DNA of 64,000 nucleotides from Angiostrongylus vasorum. Lineage: Eukaryota > Nematoda > Chromadorea > Rhabditida > Metastrongylidae. Of this stretch, positions 1 to 10,858 are shown in pieces (position 1 is the first letter of the stretch; each line of letters begins with the position of its first letter). The DNA is taken from positions 25,897 to 89,896 of the forward strand of contig JADANN010000411.1 in assembly GCA_018806985.1 (NCBI GenBank), in the 5' to 3' direction. A program made the position numbers and the translations under genes. The notes beneath the pieces are model-generated. The model was not told the DNA's origin, ran no database searches, and worked only from the letters and a program-made list of their open reading frames with translations.

Positions 1-399
1 CGCAATCGTCTCTATGATCGTTTATCGTGCATGATCTGTCATAACGGGAGAGACGGGGATTGCATGTGTTCAGGTATAATATACTTGATCTCATGTAACG
101 CGTGCGGTTATGAATATATTGCGGAAACGGGTAGACCACCTTGTGTTCGCATAAAAGAACATCTAGACAGGAAAGTTAAAATTCGTGAAAACACTCCTCT
201 AGGTACGCATATGGCACAAAAGCACAACGGCGATGACTTTGATGCGACTGTGCGGATCCTAGCGCAGGAATCGAAAACATCAACTCGCAAAACTCTTGAG
301 ACGTTTTGGATAAATTTCAAAAATCCAAAGATGATCCGGATATGCGAATGCCTCACTATCACACGTGACCTGTCGCCCTATTTCAAAATGATATTTTGA
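1..399 (+). pseudogene. Penelope-like element, C-terminal GIY-YIG endonuclease fragment
   Basis: The frame is open from base 1 to the stop at 399 and enters from outside the window. It reads RNRLYDRL, a Cys-rich knuckle (CMICHNGRDGDC), then the GIY-YIG nuclease: I-I-Y near codon 37, the YIG-equivalent drifted to YIA in the EYIAETGR stretch, and the catalytic-Arg helix as RIKEHL. It ends with the family tail TRDLSPY. In PLEs this domain nicks target DNA for target-primed reverse transcription. The reverse transcriptase half lies left of the window, so completeness cannot be judged. Losing Gly from the YIG motif suggests an inactive copy. Confidence 0.85.
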
Positions 400-583
400 C
401 CTCTGGGTGTGTCTTGCTCGCGACCCCGTGTGAACAACGCGTTGGCCAGTCCCACTCGTAACATCACGGTGAGTAGCCTTTCTGTTCAATATGTTATTCG
501 TCTGATCAAAAGTTTGGTCTTCGTTAATACTTTAGCCTTTTTTCCCACCGACTAATTAAAGTATTCTGATATAAAATACGTCC

Positions 584-621
584 AGGTTCTGAGGAAGGCG
601 AATTCGCTGAGACGTCAGCCG
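584..621 (+). ncRNA. Decayed hammerhead-ribozyme-like motif of PLE
   Basis: CTGAGGA at 589-595 matches the hammerhead C3-A9 core. A GGCGAATTCGCT hairpin follows, and GAGACGTC at 609-616 stands where GAAA plus the cleavage triplet GTC is expected. The GAAA box is mutated to GAGA, so cleavage is unlikely. The CAAC-rich tract and tail at 622-724 match the arms of the palindromic insertion at 40941-41235, so both come from one PLE subfamily. Confidence 0.5.
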
Positions 622-728
622 TCGACCAACAACACCAACAACAACGACAACGACAACGAAGATCTATACAAACGTCGCATCAGCTAAAGAAGATCAGTTT
701 ATAAGATCATGTAAATAAATAAAGGAAT

Positions 729-1030
729 AATCTGTGTTAAATGTGATTGAAATCTTGGTTTAGCATTTTCTCTTTTTGGTTATGGAGGTGTTTGTCTGGA
801 TAGACTCAGGTCAGCTTGACATTTTCAGACTCTGAGAAAGGCGAAATCTGCCGAAACATCAGCTCGTGCGTAAATAAAGAAATAAAATAACACCTCGTGT
901 TTGTGGAACAAGAATATAACGAACTAAAGTAGATAATCGACAGAGAGCACAGGTCTTACTGATAACCGTTGAAGTTAATTGTTCATAAGGAAAACTTTAT
1001 TTCAAAATCATGAAGATATACAGAGAATGA
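729..1030 (+). repeat. PLE 3' end (UTR and pseudo-LTR), truncated copy
   Basis: Closely similar to 12795-13108 and, more weakly, to the region downstream of the PLE stop at 28500-28720 and 45930-46150. It starts inside the PLE 3' UTR (around TGTGATTGAAATCTTGG), passes the ribozyme-like motif at 827-865 and continues through an AATAAAG-rich tail. There is no coding sequence. It ends against the RTE-A fragment. Confidence 0.7.
827..865 (+). ncRNA. Hammerhead-like motif, core damaged
   Basis: CTGAGAA (832-838) replaces CTGANGA. A GGC...GCC stem II and GAAAC are intact, with ATC instead of GTC at the expected cleavage site. It is recognisable mainly by alignment with the better copies at 28603-28641 and 49531-49567. 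Confidence 0.45.
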
Positions 1031-1039
1031 TGATTTACA

Positions 1040-1865
1040 ACCGTCCATAACGTCATGCGAACATTGGAATGGGATAATACAGGAGTGGAAATCGATGGTC
1101 GAGGGTTGCACCATCTTCGCTTTGCATATGCCAACATCCTTGTAATAGCAAACATTAGCCAGGCGGAACGTATGCTTTCCGACATTGATGAAGCCTGTGA
1201 AAAGACTGGTCTTTGACAAAATCTCACAAAAACGATATGTTCATGAGGAACGGATTGGTTTCGTATGCCCCATTCACGCTTAACGGAACAAATATCTCCG
1301 AATGCTCCAGTTATGTCTATCTAAGTCGGGAAATCAATATGATGAACGACTTAGCTTCAGAGCTGAGCAGAAGGAAACGAGCGGTTTGGGGAGCATTCAA
1401 GAGCATCGAGGATGTAGTGAAGACAAAGAGAACATTCGACTCCGTGTCCACCTTTTCGACTCAGGTACTTCCTGCCTTGAGGTATGAGTCAGAAACCTGG
1501 TCGCTACGTAAGCAGGATGAAAGATTACTCAGCGTTGTCGAACGCGCAGTCGAAAGGGCGACGCTATGAACATCCCGTTTCACAACTCAGAGAAGGGGAT
1601 CCGAAGCTCCGACCTGCGTCAACGATCAAAAACCAAAGGTGCCGTTCAGTACGTCAAACAGTCGAAGATGGGCTGGGCAGGACACGTAATGCGTATGGAT
1701 GACAACCGATGGACAAGAGCCGTTTGTGATTGGATTCCCCTGGATGTGAAACGCACTGCAGGAAGACTACCGATTCGATGGTCGGAGTTCTTCACGAAAA
1801 CATAAAAGAAAGATATGACGCTCGACGAGTCGCTAGAGCGAGTAAAAACCCACTGGACTACTCCT
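1040..1865 (+). pseudogene. RTE family A LINE, 5'-truncated 3' fragment (RT palm to C-terminus)
   Basis: Translation across three frames gives the end of an RTE reverse transcriptase: the palm (HHLRF region), the SQAERML and SYVYLSREINMMND blocks, a thumb-like ETWSLRKQDERLLSV stretch and the C-terminal GHVMRMDDNRWTRAV block. The catalytic F-A-D-D box is F-A-Y-A here (1121-1132), so both aspartates are gone. There is also an in-frame TGA near 1215 and several frameshifts. 5' truncation is the normal outcome of target-primed reverse transcription. Confidence 0.85.
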
Positions 1866-2042
1866 GACACCGAATCAACTAGTAGGAATACCGAGCGAAG
1901 GTTTTGTCGCTCAAAACACACCTCTCTCTGATCCACATCGTAGTGAAGACCTGGATACACCCTTGCAAGATTAAGTCAGGACTCCAAGGAGGACCAAGTT
2001 GCACGACCAGTAATAGACCAGCCAGGGTACCCCGCACACTAG

Positions 2043-2633
2043 GTGCTCCCGTCTATGGCGTCAGGAGATGAGACGACCGGTGACAGGCCACAAAATATGG
2101 GGTTACGCAGGACGTCATTGAAACCGGATCAGACGAACACACGCACGACAAGCCGTGGGGATTGTTTCTTACTCTGCACGTATAAGGCCAGAACCCTCTC
2201 CACAGACGCCGATCTTTACGCCCTTCTTGAAGCCGCAGATCGTATTAAATTCCATATGATCGCACTAGAAGAAACAAAAACTAAGAAGAGCGACATACGC
2301 CAACCAAACAAAGGAACACTTGTGATCCGTGGAGAAAAGGTCCCGTCACGAAATGTCGGCGGCGTAGGCTTTGTCGTCCTCCCGTCCACTGTCTATCTCG
2401 TCAACTCATACGAGATCCTTTCCCCTCACATAGCTATCCTCCGTCTTCAAGTGTCACATCATAAGAAGACCACTATCATCAACTGCTACTCACCGACCGA
2501 TGCAGCTGATGAGTACGAATTAAATTTGTTCTACTACCAGTTGGAGGAAGCCATCCGCAGTGATAAAGCGTATCATAAATTTGTTGTCGGAGAATTCAAC
2601 GCCAGAATAGGAAGGGCCAACTACAGCGACTAA
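2043..2633 (+). pseudogene. RTE-B endonuclease (EEP superfamily) domain
   Basis: The 196-codon frame carries the endonuclease/exonuclease/phosphatase signature: CTYKARTL (the usual Asn of YNARTL is Lys), ALEETK with the metal-binding Glu, the VGGVGFVV strand, and [10 protein letters not shown], where the usual GDFNA is GEFNA. Two active-site positions therefore differ from the family pattern. The enzyme nicks target DNA to prime reverse transcription. The C-terminal part of the domain continues in another frame after 2640. The first in-frame codon is not ATG, so the true start is uncertain. Confidence 0.8.
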
Positions 2634-2968
2634 GAGATCGGAAATTTTTGTATTAGGAGAAAGAAATGAGAATGGGAACCATCTCGCAGGACTTCTGTCA
2701 GCAGCACGTCTCTTCCATGGGAACTCGTTTTTCCAGAAGAAAAAAGCTGCCGCTGGACATGGGAGTCTCCCAACGACATTACTGGTGCGGGCACCGACCA
2801 TATTCTGACAAACAGAACATGCTGCCTACTCGACACAACGATAGTCCCGTCGTCCTGCATTGGTTCCGATCACCGCCGTCTTGGCGCGAAAATTCGATTC
2901 AAATGTAAGCTGGAAAAGAACTCTCTTAATCGACCACGAGGAAAAAGTCTTGCTGAAAAGACAACATT

Positions 2969-4912
2969 GTGAACGAAGACCTATCCAAACGTGACCGGCA
3001 GATTAGAGAAGACCTGTCTGAAGACTACGAGCTGCTTGTCGAAGAACTGAGAAGCTGTGCCGAGTTCGCCTCAGTTCTTCAAGCAAGAAGATCGGATCGC
3101 ATCTCCATCACTACTAAGGAGTTGCTCGAGAAGAGAACGAAACTGAAGCTTGATCCTACTGCAACACGTTCAACATGGCTAGTAATAAAGGCCAGCTGCA
3201 AAAGAGCTTTGCAGGAAGATCTACAACGGTACAAGCAGAAGAAGTTGTGTGATTATAATATTTCGCTGTCAGCCCTGATGAACGAAGATGGGATTTTCAA
3301 AACTTCCCGCCATGATATGGAATTAATAGCGGAAACGTTCTACACCAACCTTTTCCGTTCCACAATTCCCTGCCACGGGACTCTAACATCCCGGCTGGAG
3401 AAAAACCACCTGGAATTCATCAGTCCGAGGTTCGAGTTGAGATAGAAAGCGTGAAAAGAGGCACAGCTCTAGGACCAGCCAATGTCACCGCCGATTACCT
3501 TAGAGCTGGAAGCCACAATTTACATGTACTTCTCGCGTATCATATTACAGCCTACCTTCAAAAGGAAAAAGTCCCAGACCTGTGGAAGACGTCGCGCACG
3601 GTCATCCTGCCCAAGAAAGAAGACCGAAGGGCTCTTCGTGACTATCGTCTCATATGCTTGTTGAGTGTACTCTACAAGCTTTTCACGAAGATTATCCTTT
3701 CGCGCCTATCATGGACATTGGATGAGGCGCAATCAGTCGAGCAAGCAGGATTTCGAAAAAGATTTTGCTCCATGGACCACATGCAAACCGTGTCCAGTGT
3801 CATGAAGTTTGTCAGGAATACCACCTGCCTTTAGACCTAACCTCTGTCGACTACGGAAAAAGTGTTTGACGGTGTCGAAACGAATGCAATACTGTCAGCG
3901 CTCGTCGACCAAGGAGTGGACCCGTCCTACATAAGAACTCTGTCAGACTGTTACCGAAACTGCACTGCGACAAGCTTTTCCATCGACCTCTTACCGGGCC
4001 TGTAGGAAAAGAGGTTCGACAGGGTGACACAATATCGCCAAAGCTGTTCAGTGCCGCGCTACTGTGGATAATGAAGTCACTCGACTGGGATGAGAAAGGC
4101 ATAGAAAGGCATACGCACTGATGGAAAATTCCTATCAAAGCTTCGTTTTGCCGACGACTTCGTCGTCTTCTCAAGAAAGCGGAGCAGAGACGATGATCAA
4201 CGAGCTTAATGAGGAGGGAAAAAAGGATCAGACTGCGCGTGAATCGGAAGAAGACCCAGCTCATGAAAAATCCATGGTGCGATGGCGAAAAAAATTGAAT
4301 TGGATGGCTCTTTCATTACAGAGACTACCTACGTATACTTGGCGATCAATGAACATGGAAACAACATAAAGGAGGAACTAGATAGAAGAAGGAGAGCAGC
4401 TTGGGCCGAATTCGGGCCTCTCAAAGAAGCCACCGGCCAACTGAAGGACCCCAAAATCCGCGCTCATCTCTTCGATTCTATGGTCCTGCCAGCGCTCTGT
4501 TATGCTGCGAATACGTGGGTTGATACTTCAACTACGTCAAGAATGCTTCGCACTACTCACAGAGCGCTTGAGCGGTCTTCTGAAATATAGTCGGCACTCT
4601 CAATATCTAGCCGGAATGCGAAGCTCCAACCTTCGAAATCTGTCACATCCTCGAGATCCAGGAGAATATACATCGATGGCGAAATATCGATGTGCCGGTC
4701 ACATAATGGGAAGAACAGACGACAGATGGACGGAAAGAACAGTAGAGTGGACTCCAAAAGAATGCAAACGTCCCCTAGAACGACCACATACACGTTGGGC
4801 GAACGTGTTCGTAAACAAGGTTACTCAGCTGTATCCGCAGCTGCAGTTGTTTTACAGATCACGGTATGAGACTCGCACGCCCTACCATGCTCGAACAAGA
4901 TCACCACCATAG
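2969..4912 (+). pseudogene. RTE-B reverse transcriptase region, frameshifted
   Basis: The first block (2969-3445) is the linker plus the start of the fingers. The second (3451-3834) has GPANVTADYLRAG, the DLWKTSRTVILPKK strand, YKLFTKIILSRL and the QAGFRKRF motif. The palm F-A-D-D box is intact at 4147-4158, one of only three intact boxes among the LINEs here. The C-terminal block (4282-4912) has RRRRAAWAEFGPL and GHIMGRTDDRWTERTVEW. At least four frame changes separate the blocks, so no functional protein is made. Confidence 0.8.
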
Positions 4913-4920
4913 CAACTAAG

Positions 4921-5007
4921 TGTATTAATTGAATCCCAGAAAAAATTCTTGACTCACAAGACACTACACTTACGACATAAGTGTCTAACGGATCGCCCGT
5001 AACGAAG
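4921..5007. other. Short unassigned spacer
   Basis: Sequence between the RTE-B end and the left boundary of dispersed repeat R. No feature seen. Confidence 0.4.
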
Positions 5008-5941
5008 ATGAATTAAATGTTATTTTGGACAAAACAATTAGATAGGTGGAACCATTTATACTGGTTACTTGCTGGTTACATGGATACTTGGACGGCGCGT
5101 CCTCACTGGTTGTGCGGGCCACCGCATAATTCCCACTTTTCGAAGTTTTGATGGTTCAGCCATTGTACTTCCCTAGAGCCCCGAGGTCATCCTGACCAAA
5201 GTCTGCTCTAGGCCTTCACCACTACAGGTAGTCGTAGCCCATGTGGATCAGATGGGGACTTACGGCCATGCGACGAGTTTGATACAAGGACGTTGACGGA
5301 TCCTGATATAGGTTTACTCTTAGCTGAGATTCCTGGTGGAAACGCCGGAGTCTTCTCAGCTTGGGAGACCCTGCCGGGTGGATCTGAAATCACAGAATAC
5401 AGAAGGAGCAATAACCAAAATTTCCAGAAGGCTCGATGAGTGGCATCGTCAGCATGTGCGTCATCCAGCCTATCAGTAAATACGCAAGTCGGCTTTAATT
5501 CGGTAAATTTTTGAAACGACACTTCTAAAGAAAAGCGCCATGTGAAGAAAAAGGATTAAAGAAATCTCAATAGAAGCACCGCTGGAATTTGCTATGAAAT
5601 AACTTCTGAAGATGCTATGAAATAAACGAGGAATTCTTCTTTTTGCCTTACTCACTGACCTAGAAAACCCTGAAAAACCGTGAAAAACAACTGCATTATA
5701 AGGAATGATGTATGACTACACGGATTTGAACTAAACGAGGTTAACAGTAGATGTAAACGGAAGCCCTGTATTGGTTAAGTAACACTTACGGGTCTATCCA
5801 GTATGATAAGGTTTTCCTCAGACAAGTTTTACTTGCAGAGTATTCGAAGCCGTTACTTGCATTTGTTCGTAGAACTAATAACGTTGGTGCGCGAATAACT
5901 GCAGTTCTTGCTAAAATAATTATCCTAGAAGGTCAGAAAAC

Positions 5942-6213
5942 CCAAAGGATATAAAAGAATGGAGCTCACGGCGTTCATTAATCCATCGTTGGAAGCGGTT
6001 AAATGCATATCTGGCCTTTACAATAATGACTCACGGTGGCCTACCGATGTATCGAGCCAGTGTTGCTATCTTCCCAGACAACTTTGGTACCAGTTTGCCG
6101 AACTCGGAGAGATGGAAGGCTTGGTGAGCCATGGGAGCGGGGGATCGATTCCACGAGTGTGTTGCAGAGCGCCTCCGACCGCTGCGTCTGCGTCACATGC
6201 ACCACACACGCTC
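5942..6213 (-). mobile_element. SINE1 (tRNA-like head), with 9-bp target duplication
   Basis: Flanked by TCAGAAAAC at 5933-5941 and 6214-6222; the other copy of repeat R has this site once (near 61930), so the empty site is visible in the same window. On the minus strand it begins with a tRNA-like head (A-box-like and B-box-like segments) and ends in an AT-rich tail beside the left duplication. A non-coding retroposon presumably moved by a LINE. Confidence 0.85.
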
Positions 6214-6696
6214 TCAGAAAACTTATGAAACCTAGTTACGATGGGAAAATATGGTACATGAATGGTACAGGTATTATAATTTGCAAAATATGACCAAAAA
6301 AACTAGTAGAGTCACACGGAACTGTGCAAAACCTGCATATGTTTCTCCGAAATCCACTGTGTCAAACATGGGAAGAGGATTTTGGTAGCATTTCAGCTGT
6401 TTATATGGAACAGAATATGTAATAGCAGTATAGATGATTTCAGATGATCTAAACGAGCAACCAGAATTATCCGCTACCCAGAGGCTTCCTGATGTGACAA
6501 AACTGGTCTCTTTGGGCGAATGGTTGAGGTTGTGTGACTGTAAAACAAAAAATAATCGCAACAAAATTTCACGGAATAGCCAGCTGAGGTGCTCACATAA
6601 TTTCTAATGCTTCAGAATGGCATTATGGTATTAGTATTTTATTATTATTATTATTGTTCTTACCATTAATTGTCATCATTACTATTATTATTTAAA

Positions 6697-6990
6697 AAGG
6701 GCGCGTGTGATGCAGTGGTTGGAGGCGCCACTGCGACACACACGTGGAATCGATCACCGCGCCCATGGCCCAGCAAGCTTTCCATCCCTCCGGGGGTAGG
6801 CAAATTGGTACCAAACTTATCTGGAAGGAGAGCAGCACTGGCTCGATACATGGGTAAGCCACGGCATCATTGTAAAGGCCAGATATGCATTCAGTCACCT
6901 CCGGCAATACTTAATGAAGTCGAATGCATGGCGCAACACTCAGAGACTGATCAACGTCGAGAGCTTTATCCTTTTTTTTACCACCATTAA
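6697..6990 (+). mobile_element. SINE1, full-length copy
   Basis: Best copy for the tRNA-like head: TGATGCAGTGG (6708-6718) resembles a pol III A box, and GGAATCGATCACC from 6746 resembles a B box. The body runs through GGCTCGATACAT to GAATGCATGGCG and ends GAGCTTTATCC followed by a T-rich tail. It sits in an AT-rich part of repeat R, so target duplications cannot be recognised. Confidence 0.8.
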
Positions 6991-7009
6991 TTAATATTAT
7001 TACTATTAA

Positions 7010-7312
7010 CACCCAGGATCAACTTTCTGTTAACCTCGGCATTGGATTATGAACTGGAAGTGGAAGACACCTGAAAAAACGGTGGGTTTTTTTCGACAAT
7101 CCATAGATCTTGTAATAATCGTGCAGATTTTCGTCCCTCTGTTTGTGCTGTTGAAGTATTTGACCTAGTAATATGTGCATCAGTGTACCTTCCAAGCTCT
7201 GAAGAAGGCGATTCTGCCGAAACATCAGCTGCGATTATGTTGTATGTGTGTTCTTTTATGGAAGCAAACGTATGCTGTTTAACACGCGATTGCTCAGAGA
7301 GAAAAGGACGAA
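7010..7312 (+). mobile_element. Compact PLE derivative with hammerhead motif and inverted left arm
   Basis: Bases 7019-7060 match, in reverse orientation, the start of PLE coding sequence (compare 52440-52475). Bases 7083-7200 match the PLE 3' UTR on the minus strand at 49567-49700. A hammerhead-like motif (7195-7230) and the pseudo-LTR (to about 7310, matching 49453-49540) follow. There is no coding capacity. The inverted arm, UTR, ribozyme, pseudo-LTR order is the same as in the insertion at 46877-47353. Confidence 0.7.
7195..7230 (+). ncRNA. Hammerhead-ribozyme-like motif
   Basis: CTGAAGA (7199-7205), stem II GGC/GCC, then GAAACATC (7219-7226). AGCT on both sides can form stem I. The expected GTC is ATC, so cleavage may be weak. 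Confidence 0.55.
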
Positions 7313-7462
7313 TTATTACTATTCCTCTCATTTATTATTAATTATTATTATTAGTTACTACTATTACTATTATTACCAATTATTAGCTATTATCATTTTG
7401 TTCTGTTTTGTTTTGTTTTGTTTTGCTTTGTTTTTGTTTTGTTTTGCTATTCGCCATGTGCT
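7313..7462. repeat. ATT-rich and TTTTG simple repeats
   Basis: An ATT-rich tract up to about 7390 is followed by a TTTTG-type tract to about 7445. Both match the corresponding right end of repeat R at 62300-62464. No gene. Confidence 0.75.
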
Positions 7463-8035
7463 CTCACCTGTCACCTGTAGTCCCATTGATCGACGACTGA
7501 CTTGAGCGGGCAGCAGTAAGTCATCCATTTTTCACTGTCGCGTTCAAGAGTAGCCCAGAGGGCTCTCCTCGCTCTAAGGACTCGTCGAATATCATGTCTT
7601 TCTTCTAGGCTTTTCGTGAAGAACTCCGACTATCGAGACGGTGGTCTTCCTGCACTGCGTTTAACATCTGAGGAATCCAGTAACCAACAGCTCGTGTCCA
7701 TCGCTTGGCGTTCACACCCATTACATGTCTGGCCCACCTTATCTTCGACCGCTTGACGTACAGAACGGCATCTTTCATTTTTGATCGTTGACGGAGGTCG
7801 GAGATTCGGATGCAATCCCTTAGTTGTGTGAAACGGGATGCTCCTAGCATCGTCCTTTCCACTGCGCGTTCTATAACACTGTGTGATCCTTCATTTTACT
7901 TACGCAGCGACTAGGTGTTTCTGACGCATAGGTTAGGGCACGAAGTACCGTTGAGTCGAAAAGGTGGGCACGGAGTCGGGTGTTCTTTGTCCTCTTCACT
8001 ACATCCTCGATGCTCTTGAAAGCTCCCCAAGCCAC

Positions 8036-9378
8036 TCATTTCCTTCTGCTGAGCTCTTGAGCTAAGTTGTTAAACATGTTCATTTCCCGACCTGGATAGG
8101 TGATGCTGGAGCATACGGAGATATTCATTGAATTGAGCGTAAGTGAGGCATACGAAACCAATCCGTTCCTCATGAGCATCGTTTTTGTGAAATTTAGTCG
8201 AAGACCAATCTTTCCACAGGCTTTGTCAAAGTCGACAAGCATACGTTCCGCTCGGCTAATGTTTTGTTTTATAAGGATGGTGTTATCAGCAAAGCAGGGA
8301 CATATTATCTCATTCTAAAATTCGCGTGACGTTCTGGAGGGTGGCGGTGAACAATTTCGGCGAGATGGTATCGCCTTGTCTAATGCCTTTTTAGACGTCG
8401 ATGCTAATATCGTTGTAGAATGGTGATATCTTGTTTGTGAAATTTTTGTACAGCTCACTCCTCAACCTTTATGAGTTGAGTAGTGAATCCATGACTATCA
8501 AGGGGTTCCATGACTGCTTCCGTCTCAATTGGGTCAAAGGCTTTCTTTAAATGGTTGGAAGTGAGACAGAGCGGTCTTTTGTACTTTTGCGATACTTCAG
8601 TGAGTCTTCTTATTCTGTAGATGTGGTCCATCGTACTAAATCGTTTTTTGAAACCCTGCTTGCTCACATGGCTTTCCTTCGTCCAGTGTTCTGTCATTTC
8701 TGTTTAGGATTACTCGAGTGAGAAGTTTGTAGACCATAGACATCATGCGGGTTGGGCGGTGGTTGCCGATATCGTGTAGGTCACCCTTCTTGAACAACAA
8801 CACGGTTGTGCTGGTCTTTCACTGAGTAGGGACCCTGAATTCAGGCAGGTAACGTGTGAGGAGCCGAGCCAGTGCGTTTATGGGGACTGGCGGAAGGTTC
8901 TTCAGGTGTTCTGATCTTATCTTGTCCGGGCCTGGTGCTGTTCGATTTTTCCGACAAAATGGCATGTTGGATCCCAGAAGGGAGAACCGGTGGTACAATA
9001 TATCCACCCTTTATTTCATATAACGGAAGGCAGACGTGGCTATCGAAGAGATCTGAGTAGTATTTGTGAATGATTTTCTTCATTGCCGTTCTGGATGCTG
9101 TAACTGTTTCGTTTGGGGGTCGAACTGCAATCATCTCGGTCATGTAGTCGGCGAAGCTTCAATTCGCTTTGCGAATCTTTTCCCAGTCTCCCTACTTCGA
9201 CCATAACTGCTGTTCTTCTCTCCTTGAGATCTTCCTTTATGGGCTGTGTGTATTGTTGTGCAAGCTCGGATGTGAGTTGGTGGTTGAATGGTGCTCGTGC
9301 GATTCCACGCTGGCGTATCGGCTCGAGTGTTTCTGCAGACAGACGTCTCATGGCGACTTTCGGACTCTCAACTTTCAT
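8036..9378 (-). pseudogene. RTE-A linker and reverse transcriptase (this copy)
   Basis: Minus-strand blocks in order: linker (9040-9378), a fingers block with RTAPGPDKIRSEHLKNLPP (8819-9007), EQAGFRKGF-type sequence written as KQGFKKRFSTMDHIYR (8455-8697), and the palm and thumb (8036-8330). Each is in a different frame. The F-A-D-N box at 8282-8293 rules out catalysis even if the frames were joined. Confidence 0.8.
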
Positions 9379-9539
9379 AGCGGTAATGTGAAGATTTTGA
9401 GTGAGCTGATCGTATTCTTCGTCGATATTATCGACAACGGCATCTTCCCAACAGCCGACTAATGAATTGAATAAGTCCCTGTTTGCGGTGGTTCTGTGAA
9501 TTCGGTTTTTGAATTTAACGGCTTTTTCCTTTTTTTCTT

Positions 9540-10286
9540 CTACGAGAAATAGAATTTTGCATGAAGGAGACGTGGTCTGATCTCGGGTAGAATTTTTGGG
9601 ACAATAGCGACATCGGTTAGGCAGAACCTTCTGTTTACTACGATGTGGTCTATTTCGTTATGGTACTCTCCATTGGGGCACTCCGTCTTCCAGCGTTGAG
9701 GATGGGGCTTTTGGAATTGCGAGTTACCATGGATGGTCTTTATCGTCACGATAAACTCAGATAGCCGCTCACCCTCTTCGTTCCATTTTAATCCATGGGT
9801 CTCAATGTGACTTTCTTCAGACGTTCTTCTTGATCCAATCTTGACGTTGAAGGCTCCAGTGATGACCTTGAAGAATGTATGGTCTTCTCTGTAGAAGTTC
9901 TTCAAGTCCATATAAAACGCTTCCACTTCTTTTTCGTCATACTATGATTCCGGCGCGTAAACGAAGAAGATTGTCAATGCCGGAATTCATCCACATCTTT
10001 TTAATCGTAAACGTCCGATTCGGGTTGTAAGCTGTACGAACGAATCGATGTTCACGGACAAACTCGTATTGACGAAAACGCCGATACCACCGACTCCTGT
10101 ACTGTCACATGCTCCCAGGAACAGTTCTTCTCCGGTGTCATAGACGGCGTTGAATGGATGGCGTCGTCTCGTCTCGGCCGGGCCGATGTCGTCGTAAATT
10201 ATCCTTCTTACTTGCGTGAGCAAATCCTCTATCAAAGATTCGTGCATTGTAAATACAGATCGTCGCTTTAGTTCTTGGTAATCCAA
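9540..10286 (-). pseudogene. RTE-A endonuclease domain (this copy)
   Basis: Two minus-strand frames (9987-10286 and 9540-9926) together span the endonuclease core. The first contains LAETRRRHPFN-like sequence with its first residues altered to PAETRRRHPFN and the GVGGIGVFVNTSLS strand. The second contains [11 protein letters not shown], the altered GAFNVKIG active-site strand, and NEIDHIVVNRRFCLTDVAIV. The GSDH histidine motif is lost in a frame break at the 9540 end. Not functional. Confidence 0.8.
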
Positions 10287-10858
10287 GCAGCTTCCATTGG
10301 CCCTGAGGTCTTAGAAGCCTCTCCGTACTCGTCTTACCCTACGCTGCCGAAATGGGAGCTTTTTCGCGGTCAGGGAATGAGGCCCGTTTCTTGTACTGTT
10401 TTTTAGCTTTTTGATACCCACGTATAACTTGCTGGGCGCTGGACATGGGGACTGGGTGTACTCACGGGTGACTTGCCAGGCTGTCCCAGAGTGGACATGG
10501 AGGTTATTTGTTAAAGCGACTCCTAACCGCCTTCCATATACCTCCCTGTCACTTAATTGCAGGCTTTTGGCCTAATTAACTCGTAGAATACAATCTGCAT
10601 TAACTAGGACGCACCCACACACGGATGCATGAATATGCCTCGTAAATACAGAAAGCATGTACCAAATCGGCGCAACAGAACCAGGGAGTCCATCGCCTGG
10701 GTCCAACTGCATCTCAGGGAAGCAAAGGTCGCTTTTTGTTCCACGATTAACCCGCTATCCGCCACCTGAAGACGCGCCACCTAGCCTCGCGACTAACCTG
10801 CTATAACGATCCCTCATATGAGGGAGATCCGTGGCATATAAACACATATTGATTATTA

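Larger units (their letters stand above)
1925..4920 (+). mobile_element. RTE family B non-LTR retrotransposon, near full length, defective
   Basis: The 5' UTR starting near 1925 is collinear with 32325-32460, which sets the 5' end. The order is apurinic-type endonuclease (2043-2633 plus frame-shifted C-terminal part to about 2890), linker (2969-3445), reverse transcriptase (3451-4300) and a C-terminal region ending at 4912. At about 3.0 kb this is the usual RTE size. The polyprotein is broken by several frameshifts and stops. It follows directly on the RTE-A fragment with about 60 unassigned bases between. I assign RTE because of length, domain order and the absence of an RNase H or a separate ORF1. 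Confidence 0.85.
5008..7462 (+). repeat. Dispersed repeat R, copy 1
   Basis: From AATTAAATGTTATTTT near 5010 to TTGCTATTCGCCATG at about 7445-7460, this stretch aligns block by block with 58958-62464. Matching anchors include GATCAGATGGGGACTT, AAACGAGGAATTCTTC, GGTTAACAGTAGATGTAAAC and AGAGGATTTTGGTAGCATTT. No long reading frame is shared, so it looks non-coding. It is interrupted by SINE1 (5942-6213), another SINE1 (about 6697-6990) and a PLE derivative (7010-7312). Partial copies of its left part lie at 12420-12575(+) and 24340-24720(-). It may be a non-autonomous transposon or an old segmental duplication. Confidence 0.75.
7463..10834 (-). mobile_element. RTE family A LINE, full-length, defective
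   Basis: The 5' UTR is at 10310-10834, the endonuclease at 9540-10290, the linker at 9040-9378, the reverse transcriptase at about 8040-9000 and the C-terminal block at 7605-7862. The 3' terminus is the short ACAGGTGA-type repeat at 7463-7480. The endonuclease shows [29 protein letters not shown] and a GAFNVKIG version of GDFNAKIG. The palm box is F-A-D-N (8282-8293), with the second catalytic Asp replaced. Multiple frameshifts remain. It interrupts the right end of repeat R copy 1. Confidence 0.85.

Noticed and set aside
6697..6790. Possible true tRNA gene
   Set aside because: A- and B-box-like segments are present, but no cloverleaf or discriminator end can be drawn and the same head recurs in six dispersed SINE1 copies.
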